Counted from the stretch's first letter, positions 52,858 to 61,567 are shown. The stretch: 64,000 bases of DNA from Lachnoclostridium sp. An169 (GCF_002160525.1 NZ_NFKT01000003.1:1-64000), one strand, 5' to 3'. Program-made: numbers and translations. Notes: generated from the letters alone by a model not told the origin.

Positions 52858-52927
52858 GATAAATACCTCTCTTTATGCAATTTTCTTTCTTTAAGCCGCA
52901 CAAGTGACAACTGGCGCCAGAGTCCAT
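52745..52927 (-). CDS. Cys-rich leader ORF overlapping the mgtE start
   Basis: 60 codons beginning MDSGASCHLCGLKKENCIKRG and running into mgtE in another frame. AAGGAGGTGAGG directly upstream is the best ribosome-binding site in the region and better than that of mgtE. It lies after the M-box terminator, so it is on every full-length mgtE mRNA. Four cysteines and a His in the first 20 residues suggest metal binding. Could instead be a chance frame that steals an SD. Confidence 0.4.
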   Translation of the reverse strand: MDSGASCHLCGLKKENCIKRGIYHEQRYFCKTPAAASVQSCQEHSGCNERSGHSLTSLGT

Positions 52928-52944
52928 AACCTCACCTCCTTTTT

Positions 52945-52984
52945 TATAAACAAAAACTCCGTCAATGCCTGAACAATGACGGAG
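52945..52984 (-). terminator. M-box-controlled terminator
   Basis: On the minus strand CTCCGTCA, 12-nt loop, TGACGGAG, then TTTTTGTTT (52951-52984). It lies between the aptamer and mgtE. Confidence 0.85.
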
Positions 52985-53023
52985 CCGCACTCTGTTTCAT
53001 AATATTTCCCGAAAACGGTTCTG

Positions 53024-53180
53024 TACAAATCGTCCAAGCTTTAGCATCACAGGGCATATCAATTGCATTAGGTTGCGCCTTCTCGACGCAGCCTGCTGAC
53101 CAGCTCTTTGTGTCTCCACAATCTCGCGGCAGCAATCTTCGGGATAAACCCAATCCCTGTGGTAACCTCACCTACCGAAA
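53024..53180 (-). ncRNA. M-box (ykoK leader) magnesium riboswitch
   Basis: The minus strand opens GGTAGGTGAGGTTACC and closes GATGCTAAAGCTTGG, with GCTGCCG and CGCAACCTAATGCAAT between, matching the conserved parts of the M-box aptamer. High Mg should favour the terminator downstream and switch off mgtE. Confidence 0.88.
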
Positions 53181-53210
53181 TGACGGATATTCAATTCTTC
53201 TGCACCGAAT

Positions 53211-53239
53211 ATTCTAGTCTATATGGGAGGATGTGTCAA
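53211..53239 (-). promoter_or_regulatory. Promoter of the M-box-mgtE transcript
   Basis: Minus strand TTGACA (53239-53234), 17-nt spacer, TAGAAT (53216-53211). Confidence 0.85.
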
Positions 53240-53376
53240 GAAAAACATGGAGTTTTTTTCGGGAAAAGAAGAAAGATTAGCCGGAACAGGTGTCAGAAGG
53301 ACGGAAATCTGCTATAATCATTTAAGGATCGTTTCCGGCGCAGCCGTGCCGGAAAAATAAGATTACAGAAAGTAGG

Positions 53377-54840
53377 ATGACTATGGATTACAGAATTACC
53401 GGTTATAAGCCGGAAAAATTATTTCACTTTTTTGAGGAGATCAGCGCAGTGCCTCGGGGATCGGCGAATGAGAAAGGGATCAGTGATTACCTGGTGAAAT
53501 TCGCGGAGGAGAGAGGTCTTTGGCACTACCGGGATGATATGTACAATGTGATCATCAAGAAAGCCGGAAGCAAAGGCGCGGAGGACAAGCCGGCGGTAAT
53601 GCTCCAGGGGCATACAGATATGGTGTGCGAGAAACGTGCAGGCGTGGAGCACGACTTTGAGAAAGACGGTCTGGACCTGGTTGTGAAGGACGGCAACCTT
53701 ACGGCAAACGGCACTACTCTTGGCGCGGACAATGGAATTGCCGTGGCTCTGATGCTGACGGTTCTGGATGATGATACGCTGGCCCATCCGCCTGTGGAGT
53801 GCGTGTTTACCACCCAGGAGGAGATCGGGCTCAATGGCGCGGCTGCCCTGGACAAATCCCAGATCAGCGCCCGGATTATGGTAAATATGGATTCCGAGAC
53901 GGAAGGAGTTGCCACAGTAAGCTGCGCAGGCGGGATGCATGTGGAGCTGACAAAGAAAGTGCAGCGTGAGACGGTATCCGGAACCATGCTGCAGATTACA
54001 GTGGAAGGACTGCAGGGAGGTCACTCCGGGACAGATATCTCCAAAGAGCGCCAGAACGGCAATATCCTGATGGCGCGGATGCTGAACCGGCTTCTCACGG
54101 AGACAGATGGAAGACTGGTCACATTTGCGGGCGGAAATAAGGACAACGCGATTCCGAGAGAGTGTGAGGCGTCCCTGATCTATACGGATGCGGAAGAGGC
54201 GAAGAAGGCAGAGGCGCTTGCCTGCAGTCTGGCGGAGACATTTGCAGATGAGATTACGCCCTATGAGCCGGATTTCTCCTGTGAGATCGCAGTGGAAGAG
54301 AACCGGGAGGCAGCGGCGCTCTCAGAGGAGGACGCGCGCAACCTTGTGACAGCAGTGTACCTTGCGCCCAACGGGGTTCAGAGAAGAAACATGAAGATGG
54401 AAGGATTCGTTGTGACTTCCTCGAATCTGGGTATCGTAAAGGCAGAGGAGGACCGCCTCCTGATCGTATTCTCCCCGCGTTCCTCCGTGGCTTCCCTCCA
54501 GGAGGAGATGCGGACGAGGCTCAGGACTCTGGCGGATACCTTCGGATTTGCCATGGAGTGCAGCGGGGAATACCCGGGATGGAGCTACAAAGAGGAATCC
54601 CGGATCCGTGAGATCTGTCAGGAAAGCTACCGGGAGCTCTTCGGTGAGGAGCTGAAGATCGAGGCGATCCATGCGGGACTGGAGTGCGGACTCTTCTCCG
54701 ACGCGATCCCAGGGCTTGACGCCATCGCGGTGGGACCGACGATCCTGGAGTGCCATACTCCGGATGAGTACCTGCCTCTGGACTCCTCAGAGCGGTTCTA
54801 TGAATTCCTGAAAGATATCCTTGCCCGCCTGGCGGAGTAA
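53377..54840 (+). CDS. pepD: Aminoacyl-histidine dipeptidase (PepD, M20 family)
   Basis: 487 residues. Metal site residues in LQGHTDMVCEK, LGADNGIAVA, TTQEEIGLNGA and a C-terminal His in LECHTPDEYLPL; lid domain with LQGGHSGTDISKERQNGN. Cleaves Xaa-His and other dipeptides in the cytoplasm. ATG 53383 is an equally good start (AGTAGGA upstream). TATAAT at 53313-53318 is its probable -10. Confidence 0.9.
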   Translation: MTMDYRITGYKPEKLFHFFEEISAVPRGSANEKGISDYLVKFAEERGLWHYRDDMYNVIIKKAGSKGAEDKPAVMLQGHTDMVCEKRAGVEHDFEKDGLDLVVKDGNLTANGTTLGADNGIAVALMLTVLDDDTLAHPPVECVFTTQEEIGLNGAAALDKSQISARIMVNMDSETEGVATVSCAGGMHVELTKKVQRETVSGTMLQITVEGLQGGHSGTDISKERQNGNILMARMLNRLLTETDGRLVTFAGGNKDNAIPRECEASLIYTDAEEAKKAEALACSLAETFADEITPYEPDFSCEIAVEENREAAALSEEDARNLVTAVYLAPNGVQRRNMKMEGFVVTSSNLGIVKAEEDRLLIVFSPRSSVASLQEEMRTRLRTLADTFGFAMECSGEYPGWSYKEESRIREICQESYRELFGEELKIEAIHAGLECGLFSDAIPGLDAIAVGPTILECHTPDEYLPLDSSERFYEFLKDILARLAE

Positions 54841-54844
54841 GGAC

Positions 54845-54881
54845 CCGGCATGCCAGGTGAACCAATAACCTGGCATGCCGG
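54845..54881. repeat. Perfect 14-bp hairpin after pepD
   Basis: CCGGCATGCCAGGT (54845-54858), 9-nt loop, ACCTGGCATGCCGG (54868-54881). No U-run, 5 nt after the pepD stop codon. Confidence 0.85.
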
Positions 54882-54930
54882 AGATCGGTGAGATGTTGAG
54901 AAACAGCGGATGAAAGGAGGATATGCGGAA

Positions 54931-55302
54931 ATGTCAAAGAATATCAGGGTGAAACCGGGGAAAACCCAGTCCAAGGCAGGGATGGCGGCAGGAGTACTTT
55001 TCTGCCTGATCGGTGTGTTTGTGGTAATTCCGACATTCGGAATGTTTGGAATTATATGGACAGTCTTTGCGCTGATTATCACGATCATCAACGGAATCAA
55101 CGCATTTTCGGACCGGGGAGTACCTTCCCATGAGATCGTCATAGAGGATGGGGAAGATCCGGGAATCAGTGAAGAAAAAACAGAAAGCCTGAAAACAGAG
55201 ATAGAAGAACGGCTGAATGCGGCAAAGTCCCTCTATGAGTCCGGCAGGATCACGGAAGAGGAGTACGAGCAGAAGCGAAAGGAGATCCTTGGAAGACTGT
55301 GA
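54931..55302 (+). CDS. SHOCT-domain small membrane protein
   Basis: 123 residues. Two hydrophobic segments (about 15-60), an acidic linker and a C-terminal SHOCT motif (LNAAKSLYESGRITEEEYEQKRKEILGRL). SHOCT domains are short oligomerising tails of unknown role. AAAGGAGG (54913-54920) 10 nt upstream fixes ATG 54931. Confidence 0.8.
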   Translation: MSKNIRVKPGKTQSKAGMAAGVLFCLIGVFVVIPTFGMFGIIWTVFALIITIINGINAFSDRGVPSHEIVIEDGEDPGISEEKTESLKTEIEERLNAAKSLYESGRITEEEYEQKRKEILGRL

Positions 55303-55325
55303 TAATGACAGACCCGCAGATCTCT

Positions 55326-55351
55326 GAAAATACAGATCGAAAATACAGATC
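55326..55351 (+). repeat. 13-bp tandem duplication
   Basis: GAAAATACAGATC twice without a gap, just after the SHOCT gene. Confidence 0.85.
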
Positions 55352-55360
55352 CATAAAAAG

Positions 55361-55415
55361 AAAAAGAACCGGAAACCTCAGACCGTGTTGCACGGAGGGG
55401 TTCCGGTTCTTTTTC
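55361..55415. terminator. Bidirectional terminator
   Basis: AGAACCGGAA with ACCTC pairs with GAGG..TTCCGGTTCT; A-run on the left and T-run on the right, so it can end both the SHOCT gene and the convergent minus-strand genes. Confidence 0.85.
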
Positions 55416-55443
55416 TGTGGCGTGTCTGCCGGAGCGCTTTTCC

Positions 55444-55803
55444 CTAGCGTCTCAGGCGATATACCGTCCGTCCCTTTTCCGTCTCCTCTGTGATCATTTT
55501 CTGCCGTTTCATATAGGGGAGAAGAGAGCGGAGAAATTTCTCCGGGTCGGTCACGCCGATGGTCTCTTTGCTGAAAGGCTGTTTTGCCGTCAGACCTGCG
55601 ACCACGCTTTTCAGCTCTTCTTCTGTCATGGCTCCGTTTTTGCGGAGCGCTTTCCGGATCCGGGCGATTCCTTTTGAACTTAAGAGATTCGCCAGATCCT
55701 GCTTCTGCCTCGCCGTGCGCCAGAGCCCCCATCCGTAGATGAACGCCACCGCCACGGCGAAGAGAAGTACGTAAGGAATATAGTGGAGAATGGTCTGCAG
55801 CAT
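55444..55803 (-). CDS. Membrane-anchored hypothetical protein with winged-helix-like tail
   Basis: 119 residues. One N-terminal membrane helix (5-27), then a basic soluble domain (RIRKALRKNGAMTEEELKSVVAGL, FLRSLLPYMKRQKMITEETEKGRTVYRLRR) that reads like a winged helix. Starts on the stop of the PqqD-like gene (TAATG), with GGGGAG 9 nt upstream, so the two products likely work together. No family recognised. Confidence 0.65.
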   Translation of the reverse strand: MLQTILHYIPYVLLFAVAVAFIYGWGLWRTARQKQDLANLLSSKGIARIRKALRKNGAMTEEELKSVVAGLTAKQPFSKETIGVTDPEKFLRSLLPYMKRQKMITEETEKGRTVYRLRR

Positions 55804-56162
55804 TATTTCTGTTTCTCCCCCTTCCAGAAGATCAGGTGATTGTCATGCATGATCTCCAGAAATTTGATCAGGCGGGAGAGGGATTTCTCCATGCCGGGAA
55901 AACGGCTGTCCAGCTCCTGCGAGAGGGCGTGTACATCCTTTTTCCCGTCAATGCCCCCCCAGACGAAGCTTCCGTATGCATCCATGGTGATGTCGCTCAC
56001 CCTGGGTCTGTGGAAGAATCGCTGCGCGATCCGGTGGTAGAATCCTTTCCACTCCACATACAGGATGACGATGCCGTCGTCCCCTGTCTCATATTCAATT
56101 TCCGGGTTCCTTACCGGCACATAGTCAAGATAGTTCCGGCTTTCTTTCTTTTTCATCGGCAT
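55803..56162 (-). CDS. PqqD-like protein
   Basis: 119 residues. The last 85 match the PqqD fold (YGSFVWGGIDGKKDVHALSQELDSRFPGMEKSLSRLIKFLEIMHDNHLI), which binds leader peptides for radical SAM RiPP maturases. No radical SAM enzyme or obvious precursor is adjacent. AGGAG 6 nt upstream fixes ATG 56162. Paired with the membrane-anchored protein downstream. Confidence 0.75.
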   Translation of the reverse strand: MPMKKKESRNYLDYVPVRNPEIEYETGDDGIVILYVEWKGFYHRIAQRFFHRPRVSDITMDAYGSFVWGGIDGKKDVHALSQELDSRFPGMEKSLSRLIKFLEIMHDNHLIFWKGEKQK

Positions 56163-56196
56163 TGTCACTCCTGTTTTCCTTTCTTTAATCTTTATG

Positions 56197-58101
56197 CTAT
56201 TTGTTCTTCTCTTTCTTCATGCACACTTTATAGATACCGAAGAGCAGGATCAGGAAGATGATCAGGCTTCCGATCTGCGGAAGTTTGAAGGGCAGGAAGG
56301 AACCGACTGCATCGTCCACTCCGGCTACCGCAAGGATTGCCAGGATGATGCCCACGATACCCTCTCCGGCGATAAGACCGGAAGTAAAGAGTGTACCGCG
56401 GTCTGCGCGTGCCTTCTTCTCCTCATCGCTTCCCTTGATGCGGTCCACGATGAAGCGGATGATACCGCCTGCCATGATACCTGCGCTTAAGCTGAACGGA
56501 AGGTAAAGACCTACTGCAAACGGCATAACCGGAATCTTCAGGATCTCAACTGCGATGGCGATAAAGACGCCGATCAGGATCATAGCCCAGGGAAGTTCCG
56601 CGTTCATGATACCTTCAACAAGCATTTTCATCATGGTTGCCTGTGCTGCCGGAAGCTTGTCTGAACCGTACTCCCAGGCTGCGTTAAGCAGGTAGAGAAC
56701 GAATCCGATGGCAATGGAGGAAGCGACCACTCCGATCATCTCTCCGAGCTGCTGTTTCTTCGGTGTTGCGCCTACGATAAATCCGGTCTTTAAGTCCTGT
56801 GAAGTATCTCCGGCGATGGCTGCGATGATGCAGATGATACCGCCGATGGCGATGGCGCCTACCATTCCGGTTGTTCCGGTTGTCCCGGTTGCCTTCAGAA
56901 GAAGTGTGGCGATAATCAGTGTTGCGATTGCCATACCGGATACCGGGTTATTGGAGGATCCGATCAGTCCGACCATACGGGAGGACACGGTGGCAAAGAA
57001 GAAACCGAACACTACCACGATCAGTGCGCCAAGCGGGTTCACCGGGAATACCGGGAGAAGCCAGATCGCAACTGCGATTACAAGCGCGATGACGAGCAGA
57101 ATCGGCATGGGAAGATCCTGTTCTGTACGCAGGACTTTCTTCTGCGCATGGTTTCTGGACATGCTCGCCATTGCCTGTTTGAAGGTGCGTACGATCAGCG
57201 GGAAGCTCTTGATCAGGCTGATGATACCGCCTGCAGCCACAGCTCCTGCGCCGATGTATTTGATATAGTTGGTCCAGAGCAGATCCGGTGTAAGTTCGCT
57301 GATCGGCTTGCTGGCAGGGAATAAAATCTGATCCCCGCCGAAGAGCGCGATCATCGGCATGAGCACGAACCAGCTTAAAGTACCGCCGGCAAGCATGTAG
57401 CTTGCGATCTTCGGACCGCAGATAAAGCCCACGCCTGCAAGAGACGGGAGTACCTGGATCCCGATCTGGGAGCCGGCGAAGCCTTTGAATGCATATCCGA
57501 TCTCGCTGGGGAAGAACTTCAGTCCGTCTGCGATGAACTTATACGCTGCGGAGATTCCAAGGCCGGCGAATACGGATCCGGCTTTGCTTCCGCCCTGCTC
57601 GCCTGCGAGAAGGACTTCCGCACATGCAGTTCCCTCCGGGAACGGCAGCGTTCCGTGTTCTTCCACGATCAGTGCCTGACGGAGAGGAACCATGAAGCAT
57701 ACGCCCAGGATACCTCCGAAGAGAGCTACAAGGAAGATTGTCATGATACTCGGGAAATCAATCTTTCCCTCTTCTGCCCAGATAAACAGGGCCGGGAGCG
57801 TGAAGATCGCTCCTGCGGCAACAGATTCACCGGCGGAACCGATGGTCTGCACCATGTTGTTTTCCAGAATGGAATCTCTGCGGAGCAGGACACGGATGAT
57901 GCCCATGGAGATAACGGCAGCCGGGATGGATGCCGAGATCGTCATACCGACGATCAGTCCGATGTAGGCGTTGGCTGCACCGAATACGACCGCGAGAATG
58001 ATTCCGATCAGGATGGATGTGACTGTAAATTCCGGGACGATTCTGTCCGCCGGAATATACGGCTTGAATTCGTTTTTGTTGTTGTTCATTTTCCTTTTCA
58101 T
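56197..58101 (-). CDS. OPT-family oligopeptide transporter
   Basis: About 634 residues, 14-16 membrane helices. OPT features: FKPYIPADR start, GMTISASIPAAVISMGI, RQALIVEEHGTLPFPEGTACAEVLLAGE and SSNNPVSGMAIATLI. Bacterial members import peptides or metal chelates by proton symport. ATG 58101 and ATG 58089 are both possible starts. Confidence 0.9.
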   Translation of the reverse strand: MKRKMNNNKNEFKPYIPADRIVPEFTVTSILIGIILAVVFGAANAYIGLIVGMTISASIPAAVISMGIIRVLLRRDSILENNMVQTIGSAGESVAAGAIFTLPALFIWAEEGKIDFPSIMTIFLVALFGGILGVCFMVPLRQALIVEEHGTLPFPEGTACAEVLLAGEQGGSKAGSVFAGLGISAAYKFIADGLKFFPSEIGYAFKGFAGSQIGIQVLPSLAGVGFICGPKIASYMLAGGTLSWFVLMPMIALFGGDQILFPASKPISELTPDLLWTNYIKYIGAGAVAAGGIISLIKSFPLIVRTFKQAMASMSRNHAQKKVLRTEQDLPMPILLVIALVIAVAIWLLPVFPVNPLGALIVVVFGFFFATVSSRMVGLIGSSNNPVSGMAIATLIIATLLLKATGTTGTTGMVGAIAIGGIICIIAAIAGDTSQDLKTGFIVGATPKKQQLGEMIGVVASSIAIGFVLYLLNAAWEYGSDKLPAAQATMMKMLVEGIMNAELPWAMILIGVFIAIAVEILKIPVMPFAVGLYLPFSLSAGIMAGGIIRFIVDRIKGSDEEKKARADRGTLFTSGLIAGEGIVGIILAILAVAGVDDAVGSFLPFKLPQIGSLIIFLILLFGIYKVCMKKEKNK

Positions 58102-58289
58102 TCCTTTCAATCATATTTTTTTAACAACTTTTTAACACAAGCTTTGCTATTATACCACGCTGTCATGCTAAAGGGAAGAATAATTTGCAATAAAGTGGCG
58201 GGTCAGGTATAATCGTTTATAAATAGTGAAAAATCAGAGAAAAATACAGGAAATTCAGAGAAAATATTTTCCAGGACAGGGAGAAAAAG

Positions 58290-58836
58290 ATGCGGGTTGC
58301 AGTGATCGATGACGAGAGGGAGGAGCGGGCTGGACACTGCCAGGGAGATCCGGAAAAAGGATGAGAATGTGGTGATTCTGTTCGTGACCAATATGGCGCA
58401 GTATGCCATCAACGGCTACGAGGTGGAGGCGGTGGACTATATCATCAAGCCTGTGGGCTACTATGATTTTTCCATGAAGTTCCAGAAGGCGGTCAGCAAG
58501 GCGGCCCAGCGAAGAGACCGGACATTTGCCCTTGAGACGGTGGATGGGACGAGGAAGGTCAGGGTCTCGGATATCTGGTACGTGGAAGTGCTCTCTCATT
58601 ATCTGATGTACCACACAAAGGAAGGCTGCTTTAAAGTGAGGGGGAGCATGAAGGTTCACGAGGCGGAGCTTGCCCCCTATGATTTCTGCCGGATTCACAA
58701 GTCCTATCTGGTGAATATGGCATATGTGGAGGAGATCCGTACCGGGGAGGCGGAAGTCGGCGGGGACGTGCTTCCTGTCGGCAGGAGCTATAAAGAGAAA
58801 TTTATGCAGGAATATCTGAGATACATCAGAGGATAG
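58290..58836 (+). pseudogene. LytTR response regulator with an internal, frame-breaking deletion
   Basis: ATG 58290 with a GGGAG site encodes MRVAVIDDEREE, a normal receiver start, but this frame ends at a TGA after 24 codons. A frame beginning about 58324 (shifted by one) continues SGLDTAREIRKKDENVVILFVTNMAQYAI, ...KPVGYYDF, and a complete LytTR DNA-binding domain (residues from VRVSDIWYVEVLSHYLMYHT to the end). The stretch with the phospho-acceptor Asp, about 40 codons, is missing. If ATG 58309 is used the product has only half a receiver. Paired with the GHKL kinase next door. Confidence 0.75.
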
Positions 58837-58855
58837 AGTCAGGAGTGAGGGAATC

Positions 58856-60250
58856 ATGGATTTTTTGTCAGTACTCGACCAGTTCCGCTACATTACGGGA
58901 GCTCTGGTCAGTGTGTTTTTGTTCGGCATCCACGCGGCGCCGAAGCGGAGTCACTTTGCGCTCCGTGTGGCGGGAAGCTATGTGGTCTGCCTTGGAGCGG
59001 CGCTTCTGTTTCTGCCGATCCAGACTTATCTGGCCGAACACGGGATGACCTGGTACACGACAGCCCCTTACTGGGGGATTATGAGCTTCGTGCCGGCGCT
59101 GGTACTCATGTTCTGCTTTGAAATGAATCTGTGCAGCGCCCTGTTCCACGGACTGCTCGGGGCCGCTCTGGAGTCGGTTGTGACGACGATTCTCCGCTAT
59201 CATGTAGTCATGAACCTGTATCCGGATCTGCCGGAGCGTCACACGGCGCTCTATATTCTGATTGCGCTGGCGATATACGTTCCGCTCTATTTTATCGGGT
59301 ACCGGCTGGCTGCTGTCAGGATGCAGAGGGATGACAGCGGACTTTATCAGAAAAAAGGACGGACAACGCTGATCTTTTTCCTGATCTATCTTTTTCATAC
59401 GGTGATTACTTCCGCTGCCAAGGTGGTCTGTGAGTTTATCGTCCTCCCTCTGCAGACGGAGGATATTTACGCGAACATCTTTTTTATCGTCCGCCATTTC
59501 TGTGTGCTTGTCATGCTGCTGATCAGCCTGAGCATGATGATTATTCTGTACTATGTCTATGAGGCGGTTGTGCTCCAGAACGAGAGGAAGATGTTCAACC
59601 AGCTTCTCCAGGAGAAGGAAGCGCAGTACGAGTTCTCCAGGGAAAATATTGAGATGATCAACCGGAAATGCCACGATCTGAAGCATCAGCTCCGGGCTCT
59701 GGAATTCGCCGGAGAGGATGAGCGCAGCCAGATGCTCAAAGAGACAAAGAAGGCAGTGGATTTCTACGATGCGGTGGTGAAGACCGGAAATGAAGCCCTG
59801 GACACGCTTCTCACCGAGAAGAGCGTCTACTGCGTGAACCGGAATATCCGTCTCTCCTGCATGGTCAATACGAATCAGCTGGATTCCTTCCGCGTGGTGG
59901 ATCTGTACACCATGCTCGGCAATGCCATCGACAACGCCATCGAGAGTGTTGACCGGATCAGCGATGCGGAGAAAAAGACCATCAGCCTCTCCATCAAGGA
60001 TCAGGGCAAGATGCTCTATGTTTCTGTAGAAAACTATTATGAGGGCGAGATTGTGATCCGGGGCGGTTATCCGGTTACTCATAAAAAGGATAAGGAAAAC
60101 CATGGATTCGGCGTAAAGAGTATTCAGCTCATCGCCAGGAGGTACGGCGGTGATATCCGTGTGAGTACGGCCCACCACATTTTCCTCCTGCAGATTATCC
60201 TTCCGACGGCTTCCGGAAATCAAGCCAGCCGGATTCGACGCATTTCCTGA
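58856..60250 (+). CDS. GHKL-domain sensor histidine kinase (AgrC-like)
   Basis: 464 residues. Six to seven membrane helices in the first 235, then a coiled linker, the phospho-acceptor His in RKCHDLKHQL, N box LGNAIDNAIESVDR and HGFGVKSIQLIARRYGGDI. Partner of the damaged LytTR regulator; no AgrB or AgrD peptide gene is nearby. The last 56 nt overlap the convergent GH5 gene, an unusual arrangement. Confidence 0.87.
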   Translation: MDFLSVLDQFRYITGALVSVFLFGIHAAPKRSHFALRVAGSYVVCLGAALLFLPIQTYLAEHGMTWYTTAPYWGIMSFVPALVLMFCFEMNLCSALFHGLLGAALESVVTTILRYHVVMNLYPDLPERHTALYILIALAIYVPLYFIGYRLAAVRMQRDDSGLYQKKGRTTLIFFLIYLFHTVITSAAKVVCEFIVLPLQTEDIYANIFFIVRHFCVLVMLLISLSMMIILYYVYEAVVLQNERKMFNQLLQEKEAQYEFSRENIEMINRKCHDLKHQLRALEFAGEDERSQMLKETKKAVDFYDAVVKTGNEALDTLLTEKSVYCVNRNIRLSCMVNTNQLDSFRVVDLYTMLGNAIDNAIESVDRISDAEKKTISLSIKDQGKMLYVSVENYYEGEIVIRGGYPVTHKKDKENHGFGVKSIQLIARRYGGDIRVSTAHHIFLLQIILPTASGNQASRIRRIS

Positions 60251-61454
60251 AATCCCACGCCTCCATGTTTTTCCCTGTCTGCCCGTCCCCGAGCCGGTAA
60301 TTCCAGTAGATGGAACCGGCTCCTTTCTTTTCCCATGTCTCAAGCTGGTACTGAGCGATGTCTGAATAGTAATCCGACAGCTCCCCGGAATCATCCACTT
60401 CATAGGAATAGTTGTTGAACAGGCTCCACTCCCCGCAGATCACCGGGAAGCGTGTCTGCAGCGCCTCCATGAGAAGACCGTTGCCCCAGACGAAAGCCCG
60501 GTGCCAGAAAGGACTTTTGAGCCCCACGGACTCCACGTTAAAGAGATAGACGTGGGTGTCGAAGGCAACGCCCTGATATTCCCCGTCATTCATAAAGGTA
60601 AGCCAGCTCCACATCTGAAAGGCATCGTGGTAGACGATCCATTTGTCATCCGGAAGAAGCGGGCGGAGACGATCGTAAGCCTTCAGATAATAGCTTTTCA
60701 GGAAATCCATGGAAAGGGGAGCGGACTGTTCTGCCAGTTCTTTATCCACCGGAGGATAGCGCTCCATCACATCCATATCCTCCCATTCCTGGCTGCTGAC
60801 CAGGGGCTCGTTGAGAGGCTGGATGCCGAACAGCCCGGGGCGTTCTCCGTAGCGAACGGCAAGACGTTCCAGTACATCCAGCACATAGTCCACTTCTTCC
60901 GGGTGCTGCGCCCAGACGCAGACGCCGCTTATGCCCCCGTTGTCAAAGCCGTTCTGGCTTCCCGGCACCATGTGCATGTCGATGAGGATCTGCATCCCGT
61001 ATTTTTCCGCCCAGTCAAAGGCCCGGTCCAGTTCATCGATGCAGGCGATGTAGGGCTCATCTGTCCGGTCGCCGAATATGTAGTAGGGAATGGGAATCCG
61101 CACCAGATTCACGTCCTGATCAGCCAGAAAGGCAAAATCCTCTTCCGTTATAAAAGTACTCCGGTGTTTTTCAATCCGCGCTGCATAGTCTTCTGCCGGG
61201 ATGGCGCGGGCGAGTGTGTACTCATCTGCCGCGTCTGTCCCTTCGAATACTTCCGGCGTCATCCACCGCTCCAGGACAAGCCAGCTCCCCAGGTTCACCC
61301 CTCGGATATCCGACAGGCTGTCGTCCCGCATGATGCGGGTAAAGACTGTAAATCCCAGGGCGAGGAGGGCAATCAGCAGCAGAAGGGCGCCTGCCGCGGT
61401 CAGAAACCATCTGAGGGGGGAATGTCTTTTCTTCTTTACCGTATTCTTTTCCAT
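60195..61454 (-). CDS. Membrane-anchored GH5-family glucanase
   Basis: 419 residues. One N-terminal membrane helix (15-40) anchors an extracellular TIM barrel. RGVNLGSWLVLERWMTPEVFEG is typical of the GH5 exo-1,3-beta-glucanase-like group; acid/base Glu in IQPLNEPL, nucleophile Glu in VICGEWSLF, and HMVPGSQNG. Acts on a beta-glucan at the cell surface. GGAGCA before ATG 61454 fixes the start. Divergent from the lipoprotein and GH3 genes, likely one glycan-use locus. Confidence 0.85.
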   Translation of the reverse strand: MEKNTVKKKRHSPLRWFLTAAGALLLLIALLALGFTVFTRIMRDDSLSDIRGVNLGSWLVLERWMTPEVFEGTDAADEYTLARAIPAEDYAARIEKHRSTFITEEDFAFLADQDVNLVRIPIPYYIFGDRTDEPYIACIDELDRAFDWAEKYGMQILIDMHMVPGSQNGFDNGGISGVCVWAQHPEEVDYVLDVLERLAVRYGERPGLFGIQPLNEPLVSSQEWEDMDVMERYPPVDKELAEQSAPLSMDFLKSYYLKAYDRLRPLLPDDKWIVYHDAFQMWSWLTFMNDGEYQGVAFDTHVYLFNVESVGLKSPFWHRAFVWGNGLLMEALQTRFPVICGEWSLFNNYSYEVDDSGELSDYYSDIAQYQLETWEKKGAGSIYWNYRLGDGQTGKNMEAWDFRKCVESGWLDFRKPSEG

Positions 61455-61478
61455 ATACACTGCTCCATTCTGTTTATT

Positions 61479-61493
61479 ATCCGGAAACCGGAT
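61479..61493. promoter_or_regulatory. Palindromic operator candidate in the GH5 leader
   Basis: ATCCGG-AAA-CCGGAT, perfect, between the GH5 promoter and its start codon. Confidence 0.5.
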
Positions 61494-61532
61494 ACTGACA
61501 GTCCTGCTTTTTTGCAGTCTGAAATTCTCTCT

Positions 61533-61562
61533 ATTATAAATAGAAGAGATCTCTCCGGACAA
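61533..61562 (-). promoter_or_regulatory. Promoter of GH5
   Basis: Minus strand TTGTCC (61562-61557), 18-nt spacer, TATAAT (61538-61533). Confidence 0.65.
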
Positions 61563-61567
61563 GAGCT

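Noticed and set aside
52962..53171. 69-residue minus-strand frame inside the mgtE leader
   Set aside because: Overlaps the conserved M-box aptamer, which explains the sequence better.
58868..60403. 511-residue open frame antisense to the GHKL kinase
   Set aside because: Same reason; the kinase motifs on the plus strand are unmistakable.
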